From the NCBI GenBank assembly GCA_965279095.1, contig CBDIHH010000006.1, positions 248,001-312,000 of the forward strand: a stretch of 64,000 nt of DNA, written 5' to 3'. The first letter of the stretch is position 1. The number at the start of each line of letters is the position of its first letter. Below the pieces are notes generated by a model. That model had not been told where the DNA came from and made no database searches. It worked only from the letters and a program-made list of their open reading frames with translations. Source of the DNA: CBDIHH01 sp965279095. GTDB taxonomy: Bacteria; Pseudomonadota; Alphaproteobacteria; Caulobacterales; Caulobacteraceae. This document shows, piece after piece, positions 19,524 through 30,000 of the stretch. Made by a program: the position numbers and the translations under genes.

Positions 19524-19822
19524 AGGGCCTGATCAGGCATCCGGACGAGGGTCCGCCTGGCCGGCGAAGCGCTTGTCTAATCGAGGTCGCCGCGGGCTTG
19601 CCGCGAGTTCTGGAAGGAGTCTGTCCTTCCGGGCGGAGCCGCGGCGTCTCGACCATTCAGGCTTTCGCGCCAAGGGCCGAAAGCGCCGTAAAAACGGCGC
19701 CATGACCTGCGACAACTGGTGCGACACCGGCGCCCGCCTGCGTCCAAAAAAGGTTTACAAAACCTATACTTACGGGTTCCGCGTCCATATAATCGAGGGC
19801 CAACATCAAGGCTGGCCCTCCC
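19524..19822 (+). promoter_or_regulatory. Intergenic hairpins and a consensus -10 box before the first GH16 gene
   Basis: No gene is seen. Stem-loops lie at 19612-19630 (ggaagga / tccttcc) and 19683-19700 (gcgccgt-aaaa-acggcgc) and may end upstream transcription. A perfect TATAAT sits at 19788-19793, 30 bases before the GTG at 19823. No good -35 is 16-18 bases ahead of it (TTTACA lies further up at 19754), so the box is suggestive only. Confidence 0.4.
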
Positions 19823-22800
19823 GTGACCTACGACTTTTTCGGCAATCTGATCCCGCGCACCGCCGCGCCCACCAATTTCATCTCGGGGGGCGCCGGATCG
19901 GCCCCCGTCCTGGGGACCGGAGGCGCCGATCAGCTGTCCGGCGGCGGCGCCGGCCACCCCATGAGCGGCGGGGCGGGCGATGACACCTATCAGGTCCTGT
20001 CCCTGTTCGATTCCGTCACGGAGAACGCCGGCGCGGGCGTGGACACGGTGGTGGTGTCCGGGACCAAGGGGACCGACGCGATCAAATGGTTCTACCTGCC
20101 CAACAATGTCGAGCACATGGTCCTGGCCAACCAGATCACCGGCTTCGGCAACGGGCTGCAGAACATCATCGAGGGGGGCATTGGCGCCCAGGTCCTGGTT
20201 GGCGCCGGGGGCAATGACGTGCTCTCGGGCGGCGCCGCCGCCGACGTCTTCCATTTCGCGGCCGGCTCCGGCTACGACGTGGTCCTCGACTTCAATTCGT
20301 CGGAAGGCGACCTGATCCGCCTCAAGGACTACGGGTTCAGCCTGTTCTCCGACGTGGTGGCCGCCATGACCCAGAACGGCGCCGACACCATCCTGCAGCT
20401 GTCGGCGACCGACGCCATCCGCTTCACCAACACGACCGTCGCGTCGTTCACGGCCAAGGACTTCGCCCTGCCGATCGACGTGTCCAGCCTGCACCTGACC
20501 TTCGCGGACGAGTTCGACACCCTGAACCTCGACCCGGTGACCGGCTGGGACACGTCCTTCCCCTTCGGCGAAGCCAACGGGCCGGATTCCCTTCTCGCCC
20601 ACACCCACAACAACGAGCAGCAGATCTACGTCGATCCGACCTATGCGGGGTCGGGGACCGAGCCCCTGGGCCTCAATCCCTTCGCCATCGACAACGGCGT
20701 GCTGGACATCACCCTCAACCGCACGCCGGTCGAGGACAAGGGCGCCCTCTGGGACTATAAATACACCTCCGGCATGCTCAGCAGCGCCGGCATGTTCTAC
20801 CAGCAGTACGGCTATTTCGAGATGCGGGCCATTCTGCCCGCCGAGGACGGCATGTGGTCGGCCTTCTGGCTGCTGCCCAAGGACCAGAGCCCGACCCTGG
20901 AGCTCGATGTCTTCGAGAACATCGGCGACAACCGCACCTACGCCACCGAACACCACATCAATGCCCAGGGCACGAAGGTCGTCACCAACCAGGGCCATGT
21001 GGTCGACGACATCACCCAGTTCCACACCTACGGCCTGCTTTGGACCGCCACGGAGCTGAACTGGTATGTGGACGGCGTCGTCGTCTACACCCAGCCGACC
21101 TCGCCCGACCTCAACAAGCCGATGTATATCATCGCGAACCTGGCGCTGGGCGGCACCTTCTCGGGTCCCCCCGACCCCAATCTGCAGTCTGCCACCATGC
21201 AGATCGACTACATCCGCGCCTATGACGTGGATCCCTACGCCACCCGCCTGACCATCAACAACGGCGTCGTCCCGCCGGCCTTCGACACCTACACCGGCGA
21301 CGACGGCGACAATGATCTCGAAGGCTCCAGCGGCCCCGACCTGATCCAGGGGATGGGCGGCATCGACACCATCGACGGCGGCCTCGGCGATGACACCCTG
21401 GACGGCGGCGGCGGGGTCGACACGATCCGCTACGTCTATGCGCCGTCGGGGGTGAAGGTGTCCCTGGCGATCAGTGGCCCACAGAATACCGCAGGGGCGG
21501 GAACGGACACCCTGCTGAACTTCGAGAACCTGGTCGGCTCCGACAAGAGCGATTTCCTGACCGGCGACGACTTCGGCAACTTCATCGACGGCCGCAAGGG
21601 CGATGACGTCATCGAGGGGGGACTGGGCAAGGACACCTTGCGCGGGGGCTTCGGCATCGACACCGCCTCCTACGCCCATGCCGCCACCGCGGTGACGGTC
21701 AACCTCTCGAGCATCGTCTTCCAGGACACCCTGGGCGCCGGCCAGGACAAGCTGGCGGAGTTCGAGAATCTGCTTGGTTCTGACTTCAACGACACCCTCA
21801 CGGGCAACACCGGCAATAACGTCCTGGAGGGCGGGCTCGGGAACGACCTGCTCACCGGCGGCGACGGCAGCGATACCGCTTCCTACGCCGGCGCCGGCGC
21901 CGGCGTGGTCGTCGACCTGTCGATCGTCGGCGCGCAGAACACCGGATCCGCCGGTATCGACACCCTGGTCGGCATCGAAAACCTGACGGGCTCGGTCTTC
22001 AACGACACCCTGACCGGCGATGGCGCCGCCAACACCCTCACCGGCGGCCAGGGGGATGACGTCCTCATCGGCGGCGGCGGCGACGACACCTTGGTGGCGG
22101 GCGGCGGGAACGACAGCGTGTTCGGCGGCGACGGGGTCGATACCCTGGTGCTGAGGGGCGCCAAGGCGGAATATTCCGTGGCCATCACCGCCACCGGCTA
22201 TCGGCTGACCGATATGCGGGCCGGGTCCCCGGACGGTCAGGTCACTATCGAGGGCGTCGAGAAGGTGGCCTTCTCCGACACCGTGGCGGACGCCAGCAGC
22301 CTGATCGTTCCCGGCGTGACCATCACCGGGACGGCCGGAAACGACACCATCTCGGCGTCCAAGACCGTGGCGGGCCAACCCCTGCCCACCGCCTATGCCG
22401 ATCTCATGTATGGGATGGGCGGGAACGACAATCTCGACGGCGCCGTGGGGGCCGACAAGATGTACGGCGGCCTCGGCAACGACACCTATGTGGTCGACAA
22501 CGCCGGCGACCAGGCCATCGAGCTGGCGGGCGAGGGGAGCGACACGGTCAAGGCCGCGGTCAGCTTCACCCTTGGCCTGAACGTCGAGAACCTGACCCTC
22601 ACCGGGTCGGGGGCCACCACCGGCACGGGCAATGTCGGCGACAACAAGCTGATCGGCAACGCGGCCGCCAATTCCCTCTATGGCCTCGGCGGCAAGGACA
22701 ACCTCGACGGCGGCGCCGGCGCGGACATGCTTTACGGCGGGTCGGGCGACGACAGCTACACGGTCGACAATGTGGGCGACGAGGTCTTCGAGGCCGCCGG

Positions 22801-23620
22801 GGAGGGCAAGGATGCGGTCAAGGCGTCGGTCACCTTCACCCTCTCGGCCAATGTCGAGGACCTGACCCTGACCGGGTCCGCCGCCATCAACGGCACGGGC
22901 AATGGCGGGGACAACAAGCTGACCGGCAACGCCGCCGCCAATGTCCTCTACGGGCTGGGCGGGACTGACAAGCTGGACGGGGGCGCCGGTGCGGACATGC
23001 TCTACGGCGGCGACGGCAACGACACCTATGTGGTCGACAACGCGGGCGACCAGGTGTTCGAGAACGCCGGCGAGGGCAACGACACCGTGCAGTCCGCGGT
23101 GACCTTCATCCTGGGCGACAATATCGAGGCCCTGACCCTGACCGGGTCCGCCGCCATCAACGGGACCGGCAACGGCCTGGCCAACAAGCTCACCGGCAAC
23201 GGCGCGGCCAATATCCTGACCGGCGGGGCCGGGGCCGACACCCTGTCGGCCGGCCTCGGGGACGACACCCTGATCGGCGGGACTGGCAAGGACAAGCTCA
23301 CCGGCGGCGGCGGGGCGGACACCTTCGTGTTCGGGCCGGCCATCGCGGCCGACGCGGACTCGATCACCGACTTCGGCCATGGGGTGGATCACCTGGCGTT
23401 CCGCGCCGCCGACTACGGTCTGGCGACGGGCCCGCTCGCCGCCGCGAACCTGGTGTTCGGCGCGGCGGCGGTCGATGCCCACGCCGAGTTCGTCTACGAC
23501 GCGGCCAAGAAGACCCTGCTGTGGGATGCCGACGGCGTCGGCGGCGCCGCGGCGGTGGCGGTGACGACCTTCAGCACGGCGGTGACCCTCACCGCCTCGG
23601 ACTTCCTGATCCTGGCCTAG
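19823..23620 (+). CDS. GH16 glycanase-like enzyme embedded in RTX repeats, T1SS cargo (paralogue 1)
   Basis: A secreted beta-glycan hydrolase candidate of 1265 residues. The start is a GTG; it is supported by the opening TYDFFGNLI, which aligns with DFFG at the start of both other GH16 paralogues here. An N-terminal RTX-like module (about 20-215) precedes a GH16 domain (about 222-472) with FADEFD, YGYFEMRAILP, FWLLP and the active-site motif ELDVFE (E360, D362, E365, nucleophile and acid/base in the family). From about 490 come RTX blocks and VENLTLTGS-type spacers. The terminal domain ends ASDFLILA. Relatives such as rhizobial PlyA/ExsH depolymerise exopolysaccharide; the substrate here cannot be read from sequence. 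The last 833 bp are nearly identical to the end of the next gene. Confidence 0.9.
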   Translation: MTYDFFGNLIPRTAAPTNFISGGAGSAPVLGTGGADQLSGGGAGHPMSGGAGDDTYQVLSLFDSVTENAGAGVDTVVVSGTKGTDAIKWFYLPNNVEHMVLANQITGFGNGLQNIIEGGIGAQVLVGAGGNDVLSGGAAADVFHFAAGSGYDVVLDFNSSEGDLIRLKDYGFSLFSDVVAAMTQNGADTILQLSATDAIRFTNTTVASFTAKDFALPIDVSSLHLTFADEFDTLNLDPVTGWDTSFPFGEANGPDSLLAHTHNNEQQIYVDPTYAGSGTEPLGLNPFAIDNGVLDITLNRTPVEDKGALWDYKYTSGMLSSAGMFYQQYGYFEMRAILPAEDGMWSAFWLLPKDQSPTLELDVFENIGDNRTYATEHHINAQGTKVVTNQGHVVDDITQFHTYGLLWTATELNWYVDGVVVYTQPTSPDLNKPMYIIANLALGGTFSGPPDPNLQSATMQIDYIRAYDVDPYATRLTINNGVVPPAFDTYTGDDGDNDLEGSSGPDLIQGMGGIDTIDGGLGDDTLDGGGGVDTIRYVYAPSGVKVSLAISGPQNTAGAGTDTLLNFENLVGSDKSDFLTGDDFGNFIDGRKGDDVIEGGLGKDTLRGGFGIDTASYAHAATAVTVNLSSIVFQDTLGAGQDKLAEFENLLGSDFNDTLTGNTGNNVLEGGLGNDLLTGGDGSDTASYAGAGAGVVVDLSIVGAQNTGSAGIDTLVGIENLTGSVFNDTLTGDGAANTLTGGQGDDVLIGGGGDDTLVAGGGNDSVFGGDGVDTLVLRGAKAEYSVAITATGYRLTDMRAGSPDGQVTIEGVEKVAFSDTVADASSLIVPGVTITGTAGNDTISASKTVAGQPLPTAYADLMYGMGGNDNLDGAVGADKMYGGLGNDTYVVDNAGDQAIELAGEGSDTVKAAVSFTLGLNVENLTLTGSGATTGTGNVGDNKLIGNAAANSLYGLGGKDNLDGGAGADMLYGGSGDDSYTVDNVGDEVFEAAGEGKDAVKASVTFTLSANVEDLTLTGSAAINGTGNGGDNKLTGNAAANVLYGLGGTDKLDGGAGADMLYGGDGNDTYVVDNAGDQVFENAGEGNDTVQSAVTFILGDNIEALTLTGSAAINGTGNGLANKLTGNGAANILTGGAGADTLSAGLGDDTLIGGTGKDKLTGGGGADTFVFGPAIAADADSITDFGHGVDHLAFRAADYGLATGPLAAANLVFGAAAVDAHAEFVYDAAKKTLLWDADGVGGAAAVAVTTFSTAVTLTASDFLILA
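22788..23620 (+). repeat. 833-bp near-identical C-terminal block, copy 1
   Basis: Matches 30302-31134 at a constant offset of 7514 bp up to and including the stop codon, then similarity stops at once. By eye I count about nine mismatches, all synonymous. Confidence 0.93.
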
Positions 23621-24093
23621 GAGGCTGGGCTATTTGGTAGCGTGAGCTTCCTCGACCCTGACTCAAAGGTCCGCGTCATCCTGGATCTCGCGACAGCGTG
23701 AACCTGGGATCCAGGCGACGCGGCGCCATTGAGACGCCGGCCCACCAAGCGGCTACGGGACCCGAGGTCGGTAGGCGGTCGCGCGGTTGGCGGACCGTTC
23801 CTGGGGTTGACCCATGATCGACGGAGGCTCGCGCCACGGCCTTTCCAGACCACGTGGGATGGCCGGCCGCGGCCTGTCTGCGCGGCCGGACAGGCGGCGT
23901 GCGAGCGCATCGCCGAAGGATTCGCTGGCGGCGGCCTGAGGCCTCAAAGCAATCAACTTAACCTTGCTTTGGCTGGTCCCGCGACCGTATGGTGGTCCTC
24001 GGGGGATGGGCAGGCTGCTAATGTCAAACAAATATCTTGTGGTCGACACCGCCCCGCATCCGGTATTTTTCCTGTTGTCCTTAATCATGCGGA
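23621..24093. other. 473-base intergenic stretch without a convincing gene
   Basis: Open frames exist on both strands but none shows recognisable protein features. The left part holds a dispersed intergenic repeat (23674-23716). The right part, from about 23940, becomes AT-richer. A weak TTGCTT (23964) and TATGGT (23988) pair with an 18-base spacer is the only promoter-like signal before the protease gene. Confidence 0.4.
23674..23716. repeat. Dispersed palindromic intergenic element, short copy
   Basis: The order cgtcatcctgg, ctcgcg, cagcg, gaacc, ggatccag is shared with the longer element at 52857-52980. It looks like a partial copy of a dispersed intergenic repeat. Confidence 0.55.
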
Positions 24094-27000
24094 ATGGTCG
24101 TGAGCGGTATATACAAGTACACATACGACCCCACGCAAGTCGTATTCGCCCTGACCACCTCTTTTGGCGGCGAGGGCGGCTTCCATACCAACACATGGGC
24201 ATCTGATCGAGAGGCGCTTTATTACTCATTCGCCGACCAGCATTACGATCCCGCGACCTCCACGGAAAAGTTCACCGCCATGTCGGCGGGGATGCAGCTC
24301 AAGGCGGCGCTGGCCTTTAGGCTTTGGGATGATCTGATATCCCTGTCTCTCTCCCCAACGACCGGGGCCGCTGACATCAGTTTCAATTACGCCCGAAAAA
24401 CGGTCGGTGGTGGGAGCTACACCGATCTATTCGCCTCATCAGCGAATTATTCGTACAACAACTACAATCTGACCCTCGCCAATAGTCGCGTGTGGCTGAA
24501 CTCGCGCGACCCTGCGCAGGATCAGGACTCTGATATCGGATTAGGAGGCTTCGGCTTCCAAACCTATATGCACGAGATCGGCCATGCGCTCGGCCTGTCT
24601 CATCCCGCCGTCTATGACGCGTCCGATCGCGTCCCGCCGACCTATGCCGATAACGCGGTCTATACCACCGACAACCGGCAGCACACGGTGATGTCCTACT
24701 TCGGAGGATATGCGGACGGAGCTTGGCAGCAGGACGGTTCGCTCCCCAGCTACCTCTATTCATCGACCCCCATGGTCGACGATATTGCCGCCATCCAATG
24801 GAAATACGGCGCGGACTACACAACGCGCAATGGGAATACTGTTTATGGATTCAATTCAAACCTCGGGAGCGCTGATCCCGAACGGTCCATCTATGATTTC
24901 GGCCTCAGCCCACAATCGATCTTCACGATTTGGGACGGCGGTGGAACCGACACCCTCGACGGGTCCGGCTACTCAGGCAATCAGACGATCAGCCTGGCCG
25001 CCGGCAGTTATTCGTCCATGGCGGGAATGGCGGGAAATGTCGGCATCGCTTACGGCGCCAATATCGAGATCGGCATCGGGGGCTCGGGGGCGGACACCTT
25101 ATATGGCGGTCTGTTGGACGAGCAGTTGTTCGGTGGGGCTGGCGACGACCTGCTGGTTGGCGGACAGGGCGCGGACCGCCTGACCGGCGGCGCGGGCGCG
25201 GACGTCTTCAACTACACCCTAGGTCCGACCTATTGGTACGCGACGCCCTTTGACCACCAGGACACGATTACCGACTACGAGCGGGGCGTGGACAAGATCG
25301 ATCTTCGTCTGCTCCCCGCCTATACGCCCTTGATCGTCGAGCGCCTGGCCAACGGGGACGGTCAGCTCAAATGGAGCTACCTCTCCGAACAGAAACGGTA
25401 CGGCCAGCAGATTCACGTCCTTGGCGGCGTGCCAGACGGCGACGACATCCTCACCTCTGCGCCTCTGTGGATCATCGGCTCGGCGAGCGCCGACCTTCTC
25501 AAGGGCGGCGCCCTGTCCGACACCCTCGTCGGCGGCGCAGGCCCGGATACTCTGACGGGCGGAGCGGGGGCCGACGTCTTTCTGTATCAAACCTTCGCCG
25601 ATAGCAGCGTCGCCCGTCCGGATGTCATCACAAACTTCGAGACCGGCATCGATAAGATAGACCTTGTCGCTCTGGGGCTGACCGGCCTCGACCAAGTGAC
25701 GATACAAATAAATGCGGGAGACGGCGGAAGTCTCCTGATCGACAAGGATAAGAACGGGGTTGCGGACGCGCAAATTGTTCTGTCTCGAGGAAGCATCGCG
25801 GGTTCAGATCTGATTCTGGCGCCCAACGGCGCCGTGGAGCCTCCCAAGGAAAAACTGCCCAACACCCCTGCCGCCGGCCCCATGGCGCTGCAGGGGGACT
25901 TCACCGTCGCAGCGGGCGAGACCCTGAACATCGCGAACCCAAAAGACCACAGGGGGCTCGTCAATTTTGCGGGATCCTCTGCAGTCCTGGATGTGCTTGG
26001 TTCAGTCGTCGTCACCGACTCCGCAGACGCGTCACTGGTCGGCTATAGCACCGATACCTTTGGTCAGGCCGGCGTGATGCACATCCATGGCGGCGGCGTC
26101 TTCAGTGTGACGGGCGCCGCGCCGAACGGCGCGGTGATGGGCCTTTTCGGGGTCAGCGCCCTTTTGAACGAAGGAACATTGCTCGCCAAGGGGTCCTATT
26201 TCACCCGCGCGGTGGCAGCGTTCGGCGTCAGGGTGGATAACCGCGGGACTATTTCCACCACCGACGCGGTCCTGGCCATTGGCGTTACGTTCGCGGAGGG
26301 ACAAGGCGGCGGCGCCATCCCCCGCGATTTCTCATTCCACAATACCGGTCTGATCGAGGCGGAGGGGCGATGGTCGGCCGTCGGCGTTCTGATGGTGGGA
26401 CGCGAATTCCATGGCATCCTCTTCGATAACGACGGGATCATCCGCGCCGCCTCGGGCGATACCCCCTTGGCCAGCGCAGCGCTGCAATGGGATAACCTGT
26501 CCAGCGCGACGACATCTTATGGAGAGGTCCAGTTCACCAACACCACGATAAATACCGGCACGCTGCAAGGTGAATTCGCCTACTACGTTAACCCCGACGC
26601 ATCTTCGCCTGCCACGAGCAGCTTCGACACCCTGATCAACAACGGCGTGATCGAAGGGCGTGTAGCCGTGGGGCTTGGCCACGACACCATCCACAATTCG
26701 GGCCTGCTGACAGGCCTCGTCGAGCTTGGCGCCGGGGACGATTTCTACGAGGGCGCCCAGGGCAACCAGACGGGCGGAATTGACGGGGGAGATGGAGACG
26801 ACACCATCCTCTTCGGAGGCACGTGGGCCGAGACGGTCTATGGCGGCCGCGGCGAGGATTCGATCGTCGGCGGCGCCGGGGACGATTTCATAGATGGCGG
26901 CCGCGACGACGACCAGCTCGATGGCGGCGGCGGCTTCAATACGGTGTCCTACCGCGACTCCTTTCTCGGCATCGATGCGGATCTTCAAACCGGCCTTGTT

Positions 27001-30000
27001 GTCGAAACCGGTATCGACACCATCGCCAACTTCCAGCGCCTTCTGGGCAGCGCCTTCAACGATCGCATCCAGGGCTCCAGCGGGGCCGAATGGCTCGAAG
27101 GGCGGGGCGGCGACGACGTCATCAACGGACGCGGGGGCGTGGATACGATCATCGGCGGCCGCGGCGACGACAGTTTGACCGGGGGCGCGGGCGCGCAAAC
27201 CTTCGTCTATTCTGCGGGCGACGGACACGACACCATCGTGGGATTCGACGCAGCGAGCGGCGATCTGCTCGACCTCTTCGGCCATGTGGCCGGGGAGGTC
27301 CAGCTGGCCCAGCTCGGGGAAGACGCCCTGGTCACCCTGTCGTCTTCGGAGTCGGTGCTCCTCAAGGATGTGCGGGTATCAGCCTTGGCCGGCGCCATTG
27401 TATTCGGCGCTGGCGCTCTGCCTGTCGAGATCGCCAGGGTCCCGGTGACGCCGGCAGCGCCGCTGACCTATTTTGCGGGATCGTCCGGAGCGGACACAAT
27501 GGCCGCCGGTTCCAACGGCTGGCTGGACGGCCTGGGCGGCGACGACCATCTGCAGGCGGGGGCGGCCGGAACTTTGGCCGGTGGCGCTGGCGACGATGTT
27601 TTGAGCCTGTCCTATGAGAGCGGGTCAGGCACGGTTCTTTTCAACGCCGGCGACGGCCATGACACGGTTCTTTGGTTCCGGACGTCGGCCCAGACCAGGA
27701 TTTTTGTCCAAGGTTACGCTGCGGACCAGGCCATCATCTCGCAGCAGGGCGACGACACCTTGATCTGGATGTCCGCTTCGGACTCGATCCTCTTGAAGGG
27801 GGTCATCGCTTCTCAGATCAACGACGAAGCCATCACCTTCGTCGCGCCGAACGCAAGGTTCGACACCTTGTCTCCGTCCCTGCCATCCTCGGTATTCGGC
27901 GACTTTACGATTTATGCCGGCGAGTCCTATAGCGCTCACCGGGCATCCGGAATTCATATTCGTCAAGGCAACGACTTTGTCGCCAACGCCGCGGCTCCGC
28001 CTCTTATTTTAAACAACAGCGGGCGGCTGGAGGTCCAATTCTACGTCTTGGCCATGCCGGTCGAAGGCGTTGTACTCGACGACCATGTCCTGTTCACCAA
28101 TACCGCCACGGGCGCCCTGGGCGTCATCTCGGAAGCGACCGAGTCGCGGGCCTATGGGGTCAGCCTGCGTGGGAGCGGCGACAAGGTTTTCAACTCCGGA
28201 TCCATCGATGTTCAGGCGGTCCACACGGCCTGGGGCATCGACGGAAGCTTCTATGGCGTAGATGTCGACAATAGCGGCGCCCTGAGCGTTTCGGGTCAGG
28301 TCACGGCGACTGGTGTCGCCATGACCCAGCTCGGCGGCTGGACGGTTGCCAATTCCGGCGTCATTGACGCGCGCGGCGGCGAAGCGACGGGCGTATCTCT
28401 CGGCGACAACACCCTCGTCAATAGCGGCCTGATCACCGCTAGGGGCGTTGGCGCAGCGACGGGCGTCGCCTTCGGCGCCCGCCAAACCGCGGGCTTCTTC
28501 ACCAACACCGGCGTCATTCACGCCACCAGCAATGCCGGGCAGGCCATAGGCGTTTCTCGTGACACGAGATGGTTCGACAAGGGGCCGGGCAGCGCCAAGC
28601 CCTACGATTCGAATTTCCGCAATGCCGGAACCATTCTCGCTGAGTCGGGCCTGGGTGCGCCCCGTTCTATAGGTGTACTCATTTCGGGAAATGCGCTGTT
28701 TGACGGCACGTTCTATAATACCGGAACGATAACGGCCGATATCGCGATTAAGTTGTTGCCTTATTTGGACTCGCCGGAAACCTACGTTGATCTTTACACT
28801 CTGAAAGTCGAAAACAACGGCCAAATGGCAGGAGACGTGCTTCTGCAAAACGCACCTGGCCGCGTGATGAATAATGGAGCAATCATCGGGGACATATATT
28901 TCGGCCGCGGTAACGACCAATACGCGGGCGCATTGGGGAGCCTCACTGGAACGGTGTTTGGAGGGTCGGGCAACGATTCCCTGTCTGGTGGCTCAGGCGA
29001 TGACGTTTTCGATGGCGGCTCCGGCAACGACCGCCTCATTGGCGGGGCGGGAACCGACACCGCTGCCTACGGGTCCTCCCTGGCAGGAGTCACCGTCAGT
29101 CTCGCCATCATTGACGTCGCACAGAATACGGCCGGGGCCGGTCTGGATACCCTGTCGAGCATCGAGAATCTAAGCGGTACGGTATTCGCCGACAGGCTGA
29201 CTGGTTCAGGGGGCGATAACACCCTGTCCGGCCTGGCCGGGGACGACACGCTCGAAGGGGGCGCGGGGGCCGATGTCCTGGCGGGAGGGGCGGGGGCCGA
29301 CACTTTGGACGGCGGCCTGGATTACGACATGGCAGACTATTCGGTCGCCCTTGGCGGCGTCTCCGTCGACACAAGGATCACGGGGCCTCAGGACACGCTC
29401 GGGGACGGCATCGACACTCTGGTTTCCATAGAGGCCCTGAGGGGATCGGCATTCGCCGACACCCTGACCGGCGGCTACCGGGCCAGGCTGGAGGGTGGCG
29501 GCGGAGACGACCGGCTTACGGGCGGATCCGGCTACAGCGCCCTTTTCGGCGGCGAGGGGAACGACACTTTGGTCGACGGCGTCGGCGAGGCGGGCCTGGG
29601 CGATGTCCTGGACGGGGGGGCGGGCTTCGATATCGCAGACTTCTCCGTCGGCCCCGAGGGCGTTGAAGTGGACCTGCAGGTGGAATCCGCCCAGGCCATT
29701 GGCGCGGGGCGGACCGTCACCCTCACCGGAATCGAGGGGCTGGTCGGCACCAATCTGGTCGATATCCTGAGCGGCGGAGACGAGGCGTCGTTCCTGTCTG
29801 GGGGGCGCGGCAATGACATTTTGGAAGGCCGCGGCGGAGCCGACAGCCTCTTGGGGGGCGGCGGCAACGACACGCTCATCGGCGGAGCTGGCGACGACAG
29901 TCTTGACGGAGGCGGGGCTATCGATGCCGCCAACTTCAGCGGTCTGCGCAGCGACTATGTCACAGCCGACCTTGGCGGCGGCATCCTGCGGGTCACGGAT

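Noticed and set aside
23729..24229. Overlapping open frames on both strands in the gap before the giant protease
   Set aside because: No conserved-looking segments or ribosome sites, and the region contains an intergenic repeat.
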